Made by a program: the position numbers and the translations under genes
Notes under the pieces: model-generated
Database searches by the model: none
What the model saw: only the letters and a program-made list of their open reading frames with translations
Told to the model about the DNA's origin: nothing
From: Phycisphaerales bacterium
GTDB taxonomy: Bacteria > Planctomycetota > Phycisphaerae > Phycisphaerales > UBA1924
NCBI GenBank assembly: GCA_026982335.1
Contig: JALSHH010000014.1
Span: 26,352-90,351, forward strand
Direction of reading: 5' to 3'
Length of the DNA stretch: 64,000 bases
In this document: piece after piece, positions 19,112 to 26,474 of the stretch
How positions within the stretch are numbered: the stretch's first letter is position 1
How the letters are laid out: the number at the start of each line of letters is the position of its first letter

Positions 19112-19819
19112 CTATACATCCATATTGGGGAAAAAGAGTGACCAGAATATTTCGGTGATTGCTTCGATCGAGACTCTTGCCCAGTCGAAGATGATGAGCC
19201 CACCGAAGATGAAGAAGATAATCAGCACGCCGAGCCCGACCCATCGTCCGTTCTCCGAGAGCATCACCCGTCGATAGCTGGGCATCACATCCATCAGAAT
19301 CCGCCCGCCATCGAGCGGGGGCACAGGCAAGAGGTTGAACAGCATCAACACGATGTTGAGCATCGCGCCCAGATGGAGAAAAGTCTTCATATTGGTCGCG
19401 AGCGGATCGGCGATCGTCACCGATGAGATCAACTGCCCCTCACACAAGGGCACCCAGAACATCAGCCCAATCAACGCAATCGTCGCCAGCGCAAGGTTCA
19501 TCAAAGGCCCAGCAAGCGAAACAATCGCGTCGGCATATCGCCCGCGGAGTTTGCCCGGATTGACGGGCATCATGCCCCAGGCGATCCCGATGAACACGAA
19601 CATCAACAGCGAATACGGGCCCATGTGAACCATCGGGTTCCAGGTCATGTGCCCAGCGAGCCTTGGCGTATCGTCGCCGAGTTTGATCGCGGTCCATCCG
19701 TGTGCAAGTTCATGGAGGCAGATGGAGAAGACCACCCAGACCGTCCATGAAACAACCCACACCTGGCCGTTGATGTCGGGATTGTTGAGCAAGCTCGTAA
19801 TCCACCATCCACCACCCAT
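19112..19819 (-). CDS. Site-2-protease-like M50 membrane metallopeptidase
   Basis: A 235-residue integral membrane protein. The zinc motif HExxH is HELAH at residues 36-40 inside the first membrane helix, and the third-ligand motif is LLPVPPLDGGRIL about 130 residues later, which together define M50 peptidases. No PDZ or CBS domain is present, so it belongs to the compact group of the family. Such enzymes cut within membranes, often releasing anti-sigma factors. Given several ECF sigma/membrane-partner pairs within 6 kb, a role in regulated proteolysis is possible but unproven. It lies downstream of rplT on the same strand, about 40 bp away. Confidence 0.92.
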   Translation of the reverse strand: MGGGWWITSLLNNPDINGQVWVVSWTVWVVFSICLHELAHGWTAIKLGDDTPRLAGHMTWNPMVHMGPYSLLMFVFIGIAWGMMPVNPGKLRGRYADAIVSLAGPLMNLALATIALIGLMFWVPLCEGQLISSVTIADPLATNMKTFLHLGAMLNIVLMLFNLLPVPPLDGGRILMDVMPSYRRVMLSENGRWVGLGVLIIFFIFGGLIIFDWARVSIEAITEIFWSLFFPNMDV

Positions 19820-19858
19820 GTGTGGGCTCCTTGTACATGTTGAGTTATTCGCTCAGAT

Positions 19859-20233
19859 TTAGGCTTTGGCGGGAACTGCCGAAGTCGCAGCGGTTGCTTG
19901 CTCGACGAGTTTGTCAAAAAGCTTTGGATCCTCGATGGCAATCTGCGAGATCATCTTGCGGTTGAGGTTGTTGCCGCTGAGCTTGAGCCCGTTGATGAAC
20001 AACGAGTAGCGTGTCCCACGCATCTTGCAGGCAGCGGTGATCCGGGTGATCCAGAGCTTGCGCATCTCGCGCTTGAGTGCCCGACGGTCACGGAATGCGT
20101 AGCACCCAGCGCGGCGGACTGCGATCTTGGCCTGATATTTATGACGGCTCTTGGAGCCGAAATAACCTCTGGCCTGACGGAGAATCTTTTTACGGGCTTT
20201 GGTGCGTGCAGCACCTTTACGGACGCGTGGCAT
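19859..20233 (-). CDS. rplT: 50S ribosomal protein L20
   Basis: Binds 23S rRNA early in large-subunit assembly and in many bacteria represses its own operon. The 124-residue sequence begins MPRVRKGAARTKARKK and contains GYFGSKSRHKY and RDRRALKREMRKLWITRI, all strongly conserved in L20. The short alanine-rich tail is slightly longer than in Escherichia coli. It lies 130 bp downstream of rpmI, the usual L35-L20 order. Confidence 0.98.
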   Translation of the reverse strand: MPRVRKGAARTKARKKILRQARGYFGSKSRHKYQAKIAVRRAGCYAFRDRRALKREMRKLWITRITAACKMRGTRYSLFINGLKLSGNNLNRKMISQIAIEDPKLFDKLVEQATAATSAVPAKA

Positions 20234-20363
20234 GGTTCATGCTCCAAGTTTGTCTGACGGAGATCGGATATCTTTTATCAAAAGTCCGATTCTTGATCCC
20301 GGCAAACGGGGATGGTTGACCCGAATCGACAACTCGTCGATTCGATAAGTAAACAAATTTGAT

Positions 20364-20666
20364 TTAGCTCTCGGCTGCAGCAGTGGCCTTGGCCGCAGCA
20401 CGCATCTCGCGCTTCTGCTCGGGCGATGGGTTGCGCCGCATCGAGGTGCGAGGCTGATTGCGCCCACGGAGCCGACGGAAGAGCAGCTTTTCGAAGCGTT
20501 TGGCTTCGGATGCGACCACATGTCGATCCTTGCGGAGCTGACGCAGCCGTTTAGCGCTCTTGCGCGATGAGAGATGCTTGTGGTAAGCAGCCCGATGGCG
20601 GACTTTGCCGGTCTTGGAGACGCGGACACGCTTGGACAAACCTTTATGACTCTTATTCTTTGGCAT
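20364..20666 (-). CDS. rpmI: 50S ribosomal protein L35 with a long C-terminal extension
   Basis: The first 65 residues are a typical L35 (start MPKNKSHKGLSKRVRVSKTGKV, then HRAAYHKHLSSRKSAKR). The protein is 100 residues long, against about 65 in most bacteria; the extra tail is basic then alanine-rich and ends AAAKATAAAES. A GGAGCGAG site precedes the ATG. infC (IF-3), which normally precedes rpmI, is not here: the upstream neighbour is an unrelated membrane protein gene, so IF-3 must be encoded elsewhere. Confidence 0.93.
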   Translation of the reverse strand: MPKNKSHKGLSKRVRVSKTGKVRHRAAYHKHLSSRKSAKRLRQLRKDRHVVASEAKRFEKLLFRRLRGRNQPRTSMRRNPSPEQKREMRAAAKATAAAES

Positions 20667-20823
20667 CGCACTCGCTCCGGGCGGTTGATGGACGGATATC
20701 GTTCGAATTCATACCTGCATGCATTGCAGACAGGGGGATAGGGTAGGCACCATGGGGGAGATCGGCCACCCTTTCATCGATTTGAACACGGAATCTGGGC
20801 GGATTCTCGGCGAAAAAGCGTGA

Positions 20824-22059
20824 TTATGGCCCAACAAAGGCGTCGGTCGGACCATCAGGGAGCTCAGAGCCCGTCATGATGCCCAGCTTGGACCGAACCT
20901 GATGAATCACCTGCTCAATCGGACGGGGAAGCCAGATATTGTCATTGCTCTCAAACACCGGAGATTGGGCCCACCTTGAGCTGCCATCGAGCATCAGCAT
21001 GTGCTGCCCCTTGCCCTGATGATTGGGCGAGTTCTCCTCTGGAATAATGGGCTGGCGGTTGGCCACCCGCAGAACCACCGGCGAGCGATCCGCAAGAAGG
21101 ACAATCCCCATAGGCTGAGCGATCGCACTGGCCCGCATCCCACCAGGAGGCATGATCCGGTACGAATACGAAACCTCCGCAAGCGAGTTCCAATCCCATG
21201 CCCCGGGCTCCATCTCGCCGGTTGCTGCGTTGGGATTCGACGGACAGGCCAAATCATCCAAGTCCGCATTATCCGTTCGGACGAGGGTGAAAAGATTCGA
21301 CGAGTTCGAGCGATCAGGTGTGGACCCGACATCCATCCAGGTCGATCCAAATCCCGCCGTCGCCATGGGGAGCATGTCCCGATTCGATCCTGCGTAGAGC
21401 CCGAAAGCATTGGCAACCGCGTGCATATTGTCAAAACACAAACTTTTTTGAGCTTTCGATCGTACCCCGGACATGATTGGCATTGTCACCGACGCCACGA
21501 TCAAAAGGATCGCTGCGATCGAGATCAGGTCTGACCATCGCATCGAGAACGCCCCTCGCCCGGAACTCGCTGCCATCGCCATTGCAGCTTCTTCTTGGTC
21601 GATATGGACTTGGATGGTCGCCAAGGTCTTCTCCACCAGTCCAGGATTCGCATCATGCACAGAAGAGGTGATCGCCTCGCCGATCTGATCACACTTGATC
21701 GCGCGGGATTCGAACTCTGGCTGGACTTGGTTGGTGTCGTACCCGTTGTCGATGTATTGATCGAGCGCCTGCTGGTCGGCTGACGAGAGCTGAGGCTGGG
21801 TATCGGGTGCCGATTCGAGCCGGGCAGCGAGGAGTTGAATCAGATCAAGTCGCGTCGGCTTGTGAAGTTCAGACGCAACGGGCGAATCGAGGAGATTCAA
21901 GAGATTGAGTATCGCATGGTCTCGGTCTGACTCGGCGATGAACGATTCGGGATCTGACCCGAAGATACGATCGATGGTCTCCCGATCTGCTTGGGAAAGC
22001 TCAAAGTCCTGTTGGTTGGCACTGTTGCTACTTGAAGATTGATCGTCACGAATAGGCAT
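20824..22059 (-). CDS. Membrane protein with a cytoplasmic regulatory half and a pilin-like outer domain; probable partner of the adjacent ECF sigma
   Basis: A 411-residue protein that starts 25 bp after the ECF sigma gene on the same strand. Residues 1-175 are acidic, helical and hydrophilic, without a recognisable zinc anti-sigma motif. One membrane helix spans residues ~177-197. The outer half begins RSKAQKSLCFDNMHAVANAF, which copies the helix after the membrane segment in pilin-like planctomycete proteins, and later has LMLDGSSRWAQ in place of the usual DGHVE element near its end. So it looks like a pilin-type ectodomain linked to a cytoplasmic anti-sigma-like region. The anti-sigma role is inferred from gene order. 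Confidence 0.72.
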   Translation of the reverse strand: MPIRDDQSSSSNSANQQDFELSQADRETIDRIFGSDPESFIAESDRDHAILNLLNLLDSPVASELHKPTRLDLIQLLAARLESAPDTQPQLSSADQQALDQYIDNGYDTNQVQPEFESRAIKCDQIGEAITSSVHDANPGLVEKTLATIQVHIDQEEAAMAMAASSGRGAFSMRWSDLISIAAILLIVASVTMPIMSGVRSKAQKSLCFDNMHAVANAFGLYAGSNRDMLPMATAGFGSTWMDVGSTPDRSNSSNLFTLVRTDNADLDDLACPSNPNAATGEMEPGAWDWNSLAEVSYSYRIMPPGGMRASAIAQPMGIVLLADRSPVVLRVANRQPIIPEENSPNHQGKGQHMLMLDGSSRWAQSPVFESNDNIWLPRPIEQVIHQVRSKLGIMTGSELPDGPTDAFVGP

Positions 22060-22083
22060 TGATCGTCCTCTGAAAAGCTTGGG

Positions 22084-22692
22084 CTACGCCGACTTGTCAT
22101 GATCCTTCGAGACCACCTGCCAGCTCCGGGCAAAGGCTGCCACCGCCGAGTGCATGCGAGACTTCACGGTTCCCAACGGGATGCCGAGGTCTTCGGCAAT
22201 TTGTGCATAACTCATGCGTTGGAAGTAAGCCAAGAGAAGCACCTCACGAAGGGCCGGGCCGAGCTGGTCAAGCGCCCGCTGCACTTGTTCATCTCGCTGG
22301 GCAAGATCCAACGCCTCATCTGGAGCGGGAATATCCACCCCCAAAAGATCAATAAACGAAGCGCCGGGTTCTGACTTGCGGATCGGGGCCGAGAGTTCGA
22401 CCGTTTTCCGTCTGTTCTTCTTACGAAGCATGTCCCGTGCTTTGTTCGCAGCAATTGTAAAAAGCCAGGGCCTAAATCGCCTTGAAATATCAAATGTGGC
22501 AGCCGAGATATGAATCTGAAGAAAAGTCTCTTGGAAGATGTCTTCGGCAGCTGCCCGATCCCCCACCATGCGCGTCAAAAACCGAAGCAGGTCATCATGA
22601 TGCCGCTCGATCAACTCCCGATAAGCATCGGGATCACCGTCGCGGAAGGCCTCGAAAATCTGTTCATCGGTTTGAGATTGCCAATTGCCCAC
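22084..22692 (-). CDS. ECF-type RNA polymerase sigma factor
   Basis: A 202-residue sigma-70 family protein. Region 2 is clear: DGDPDAYRELIERHHDDLLRF, the core-binding helix with DRAAAEDIFQETFLQ, and FRPWLFTIAANKARDMLR. Region 4 is LGPALREVLLLAYFQRMSYAQIAEDLGIPLGTVKSRMHSA. The start is placed at a GTG (22692) preceded by GAGAGG; an in-frame GTG twelve codons upstream is possible. It is followed by a membrane protein that probably controls it. It shares a ~240-bp intergenic region with a divergent second ECF cassette. Confidence 0.92.
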   Translation of the reverse strand: MGNWQSQTDEQIFEAFRDGDPDAYRELIERHHDDLLRFLTRMVGDRAAAEDIFQETFLQIHISAATFDISRRFRPWLFTIAANKARDMLRKKNRRKTVELSAPIRKSEPGASFIDLLGVDIPAPDEALDLAQRDEQVQRALDQLGPALREVLLLAYFQRMSYAQIAEDLGIPLGTVKSRMHSAVAAFARSWQVVSKDHDKSA

Positions 22693-22931
22693 ACATCCCT
22701 CTCGGTTCTGGCTCCTACGCCCATTCACTGTCCGTCTGTTTGCTCGATTGTGTAAAATGACAATGGTTTATCGGCTCATTGCCTCCACTCTACCGATAAG
22801 CAATCCAGAAAGCATTTGCCGACCCGAACACAAGCCTCCCAAACGGACTTGCCGAATATTCTTAGTAGAGTGTAGGTGCTTGATCTCCCCCTGTGGCAAT
22901 ACCGCCCCGGCCCAAGCGTTGAACGAGAAGG

Positions 22932-23576
22932 ATGGTATTGACATTGAGTATGCAACCAAGTCGCCCCAGCGCAGAACCCGAGGAGCTGAGCACCATTGTT
23001 GCTCTGGCTGCCGATGGCGATGAGTCTGCTTGGGAGCAGCTTGTCGGGCTCTACGCCCGTCGTGTCTTCGCAATGGCGCGAAGCCGACTCCATGATGAGG
23101 ACCTTGCTGAGGAGATCACCCAATCCGTGTTTGTTACCATCTCAACCAAACTCAACCAATCGGCATACACCGAGCAGGGACGATTCGAGCCTTGGCTCTT
23201 CCGGATCACGATGAATCGGGTGCGTGATTATTGCCGAAAGCGATCGCGCCATGCCAAACCGATGGCTCCCGAATATTTCGCAAGTGTCGAAGGACAACCC
23301 AAGCCCGATATCCACACCAAAGACGACCATCAGCACCAGCTCAATACCCTGCGATTGGCAATGGAGCAGCTCTCTGAGACCGACCGCGAGATGATCACCT
23401 TGCGTCATCATGGGCAATTGAGCTTCAAGCAAATCGCCGAGATAACTGGCGATCCCATCGGCACTCTGCTGGCGAGGCATCATCGAGCACTCAAAAAGCT
23501 CCGCATGATCATCGAAGAGCAAGCCAACTGCTCGCACCCCACCTCGCCTGATTCCAATCTCGGAGAGACCTCATGA
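22932..23576 (+). CDS. ECF-type RNA polymerase sigma factor
   Basis: A 214-residue protein with region 2 (DGDESAWEQLVGLYARRVFAMA, then LAEEITQSVFVTISTKL and FEPWLFRITMNRVRDYCRK) and region 4 (LSETDREMITLRHHGQLSFKQIAEITGDPIGTLLARHHRAL). The RDYCRKRSRHAKP linker is followed by a region of about 30 polar residues between the domains. The start is uncertain: ATGs at 22932 and 22950 and in-frame TTGs between them surround an AGAAGG sequence. Its stop overlaps the next gene in ATGA form. It is only distantly similar to the divergent sigma at 22084-22692. Confidence 0.9.
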   Translation: MVLTLSMQPSRPSAEPEELSTIVALAADGDESAWEQLVGLYARRVFAMARSRLHDEDLAEEITQSVFVTISTKLNQSAYTEQGRFEPWLFRITMNRVRDYCRKRSRHAKPMAPEYFASVEGQPKPDIHTKDDHQHQLNTLRLAMEQLSETDREMITLRHHGQLSFKQIAEITGDPIGTLLARHHRALKKLRMIIEEQANCSHPTSPDSNLGETS

Positions 23577-24085
23577 CACACGATCGCACACCCTCGAACC
23601 TGAATCTCCATCTCCATGACGATCCTAAGTTGTCGCATACCGAGTCGATCCTCGACGAGCTCGCCAAGCAGGATGCCGATGCGATGCCCGATGGGCTTGA
23701 ATCCCGTGTGCTCGATGCGATCTCCCAAAGCATCGCCCCACCTCCGATGAGCATTTCGGATATTCATCCACCAAAGCAAGCAGGCCGAGTCTGGTCGATT
23801 CGAGTTGCTGCTGCGGGACTCTTGGCCACAGGCACCACACTGCTGATTGTCACTGCCCAGCCTTGGTCGTCGACATCACCCCACCCCCTCGACCATCGCA
23901 TGGCCTTGGTTTCCTTCGAGCAGGACATGGACGACTTCTTCGCCCTCGAATCACTCGACGATGGTCAGCTTGCCGAAGCGGTCACTGATTGGGAAATCTG
24001 GGCTCAATCGGTCGATACTGATCTGGACTCAACACTTACTGGTTTTGACTGGTACGAATCCACATCCGATGATGGAGCACTGTGA
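23573..24085 (+). CDS. Single-pass membrane protein, probable anti-sigma factor
   Basis: A 170-residue protein translationally coupled to the sigma gene before it. It has an N-terminal hydrophilic region with a helical ESILDELAKQDADAMPDGLESRVLDAI segment, a single membrane helix at residues ~73-95 and an acidic outer domain with many Asp, Glu and Trp residues. There is no visible HxxxCxxC zinc motif, so it is not of the ZAS type. The arrangement of sigma, then short membrane protein, is the usual one for anti-sigma factors. The TGA overlaps the next ATG by one base. Confidence 0.7.
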   Translation: MTHDRTPSNLNLHLHDDPKLSHTESILDELAKQDADAMPDGLESRVLDAISQSIAPPPMSISDIHPPKQAGRVWSIRVAAAGLLATGTTLLIVTAQPWSSTSPHPLDHRMALVSFEQDMDDFFALESLDDGQLAEAVTDWEIWAQSVDTDLDSTLTGFDWYESTSDDGAL

Positions 24086-25092
24086 TGAAACCTCAACCGT
24101 TCACTCAGCCCTTGAAGACGATTGTCGCCTCAATTTGCGCCATGGTGATCATTGGTGCGATGATTGGGCTGACGCTTCCTGTGGATCAGCCTCGATCGCA
24201 ACCAACCAAAGAGCGTGCTCAAGAAGCCCCCCCCGCATCACATGTTTCCAGCCAAAGTCCCGACCGGGGTGCCGATCGCCCGCGTGAGCCTAGGAAGAAA
24301 ATCCTTGATATCCGGATCAATGCCAAAGCACTCCGCGCCCGGCTCAATCGTTCGATCCTCCGGGCTGAGGAGACACTCAAACTCCACCGAGCAGCGTTGG
24401 CCAAACTCGATGAAGGCGCCTCGCCCAGCGAGGTACTCGCAGCAATGAAGCGCCGGGACCTCACCCACAACCACAAAAGCGAACAACGCCCCGACCAAGA
24501 ACAACGCCCCGGCCCCGATCGGCTCAGCCCCCAAGAACGCCAGGCAATACACCAGTTTCTTCGTGAGAACTTCCCCAAACTTGCCAACGATCTTGAGCAG
24601 ATGACCCAGTATAACGCACAAAGCGCCGACCAAATGCTTGCAAAAATGGCGCCGCCAATTCGTGAAATACTGTTCCTGACCGACACCCAACCTGAACTTG
24701 CTCAACTCAAAACCAAAGAAATGCGCGCAGGATTGCTGCTGATCGAGGCATCGAGCGCCTACCGCGCAACACTGAGTAACCCATCGGCATCTCAATCTGA
24801 TCAAGCCAACGCGATTGCCAAAGTACGGCGGGCGGCAGCCGACCACTTTGACACCCAGCTCGAATCCAAGAAACTCGAAATCGCCAGACTCGAAGCCCGG
24901 CTCAATGAACTCAAAGCCTCGGTCAATGAAATCGAACAACGCCGAGACATCGAAATCGAACAGATGGTCGAATCAGCCAAGCGCAACGCCCGCCGACATC
25001 TGGGCAAGCAAGGCAGCAAAGAACGCCAACATACCCGCACCGCATCCCCTGGAAACAAATCCCCAGAAAACAGATCATCAGGAAACGACTGA
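24085..25092 (+). CDS. Membrane-anchored, coiled-coil-rich exported protein
   Basis: A 335-residue protein with an N-terminal membrane anchor or uncleaved signal (residues ~12-31). After a Pro/Ser-rich linker come long charged helices, including [20 protein letters not shown] and, near the C-terminus, a strong heptad pattern (residues ~235-290, with [20 protein letters not shown]). It is the third gene of the ECF cassette and starts at an ATG overlapping the previous stop. No enzyme motif is visible. It may be a periplasmic sensor or structural target of the sigma pathway, as inference. Its last 15 bases overlap the 3' end of the convergent tRNA-binding-domain gene. Confidence 0.72.
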   Translation: MKPQPFTQPLKTIVASICAMVIIGAMIGLTLPVDQPRSQPTKERAQEAPPASHVSSQSPDRGADRPREPRKKILDIRINAKALRARLNRSILRAEETLKLHRAALAKLDEGASPSEVLAAMKRRDLTHNHKSEQRPDQEQRPGPDRLSPQERQAIHQFLRENFPKLANDLEQMTQYNAQSADQMLAKMAPPIREILFLTDTQPELAQLKTKEMRAGLLLIEASSAYRATLSNPSASQSDQANAIAKVRRAAADHFDTQLESKKLEIARLEARLNELKASVNEIEQRRDIEIEQMVESAKRNARRHLGKQGSKERQHTRTASPGNKSPENRSSGND

Positions 25093-25476
25093 CCCCGGCT
25101 TGATCTCGCTCATCGAGGTCATCACAACGACGCTCCGCTCATCGGATTCTTTGTCCGCATCACTCGCTGCCAAAAGCATCCCGCGCGACTCCTCGCCTCG
25201 GATGTTGCGCGGCGCAAGATTGGCAACAATCACGATCGACTTGCCCACCAGATCTTCGGGCGCATACTGCTCGCGGATACCTGCACAAATCTGACGAGGT
25301 TTGCCTGATCCATCATCAAGCTCAAGCTTGATCAGTCGATCCGCATTTGGGTGAGGCTCGGCTTGGATGACTTTGGCAATCCGAAGATCAATCTTGGCAA
25401 AATCGTCAAAGGTAATCTCAGGCTTGCCTTTGGGTTCGTTGGCTGTCGACTCTTGCGATGGGGATTGGGTCGTCAT
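25078..25476 (-). CDS. tRNA-binding-domain protein (MetRS C-terminal-domain / Trbp111-like)
   Basis: A 132-residue protein containing the OB-fold tRNA-binding domain found at the C-terminus of methionyl-tRNA synthetases and in stand-alone Trbp111. Conserved elements are [54 protein letters not shown] and the closing RGMLLAAS. The start at 25476 has an AGGAG site seven bases upstream; the frame continues 37 codons further and is not used. A protein of this type is a structure-specific tRNA binder, often a homodimer, sometimes pairing with a MetRS that lacks the domain. Confidence 0.9.
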   Translation of the reverse strand: MTTQSPSQESTANEPKGKPEITFDDFAKIDLRIAKVIQAEPHPNADRLIKLELDDGSGKPRQICAGIREQYAPEDLVGKSIVIVANLAPRNIRGEESRGMLLAASDADKESDERSVVVMTSMSEIKPGSVVS

Positions 25477-25568
25477 GGTACACTCCTGATCGTGGTGATT
25501 CGTCATGAGAGATCGTCGCGGATTAATGCCCAGAGTGTAGACACGATCCACGGAAAGAATCGAGTTCT

Positions 25569-26474
25569 TCAAGGCGATGATGTCCACCGATCACCCCGCC
25601 AATAAGGCTTCGTCATATCCACTTGGTAATACTCCACAATCGACGAAACCGACATATCCTCCACAGGTTCATCCATCTGTAGATACGCACTCACCGCCCA
25701 AGTGTCCCGATTCGTCGGTGATGCGAGCTCGTCGAGAAGCCCCAACTCGAGCTTAATGAGCTGACGCAAAGATTCATCGTCAGGCCCTGCCCCGATCGGG
25801 CGAAGATGATCCCCACACACCACCCGGCGCACCTCCCCATCATCACGCTGGGTTACAAACACCCGCCCCCGGCAACTATCCGCTGATGCATCCGCAATCA
25901 TCGCAAAGAGCAAACGATCAACTCCAACGGGATCCAACCCCGCCTGATGGGCTGTTTGGCGAATTGTTTCACGCACTGCCTTTTTTCCCAGCAGTTCGGT
26001 TGCCAGCTGATGGTCATTGAACCTTACCGCATACACCGCCCGGGCAGCATCCCGGCGAAGCTGAGCAGACGCTCGCGTCTTTGCTTCACGATGCGCCACC
26101 CATGCCCACCGACGATCCGGGTCGATCGAATAGGCCAAATCCCACAACGATGACGCCATTGCCGAATCAGGCTCGACCGATGCCAAGGCGATACACATAC
26201 TCGCCGTGAGCTTCGAGTTCCCCGCACGCTGGGCAAGCCCGATCCCAATCGCAAGTGTCTGCATCGCCAAGTCACGCGCGTGGTCCGTTTGGGCATCACC
26301 TCCGAGCTGCTCGCCGATGCGCAGATATCCATCAAGATTCCCCGGTTCAAGACGCCCAAGCTGGTGCGAGCTCGAAAGCCCAGGTTGTACGATCCGGGTT
26401 GATGCCCCTCCGCCGACAAAGGCCGTGGCGATAACACACACGCAAACACAGGCGATGCTCTGATGTCTCTTCAC
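25569..26474 (-). CDS. Exported protein, last gene of the vWA/ExbBD operon
   Basis: A 301-residue protein with a signal peptide near the N-terminus (hydrophobic segment [19 protein letters not shown]). The mature part is alpha-helical with alanine-rich TPR-like stretches ([34 protein letters not shown]) and a C-terminal region with [25 protein letters not shown]. The start is the GTG at 26474, next to GGGAGGAG and overlapping the stop of the preceding gene as GTGA; a longer ATG start is possible. I do not recognise the family. Its position suggests a periplasmic component of the same complex. Confidence 0.7.
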   Translation of the reverse strand: MKRHQSIACVCVCVIATAFVGGGASTRIVQPGLSSSHQLGRLEPGNLDGYLRIGEQLGGDAQTDHARDLAMQTLAIGIGLAQRAGNSKLTASMCIALASVEPDSAMASSLWDLAYSIDPDRRWAWVAHREAKTRASAQLRRDAARAVYAVRFNDHQLATELLGKKAVRETIRQTAHQAGLDPVGVDRLLFAMIADASADSCRGRVFVTQRDDGEVRRVVCGDHLRPIGAGPDDESLRQLIKLELGLLDELASPTNRDTWAVSAYLQMDEPVEDMSVSSIVEYYQVDMTKPYWRGDRWTSSP

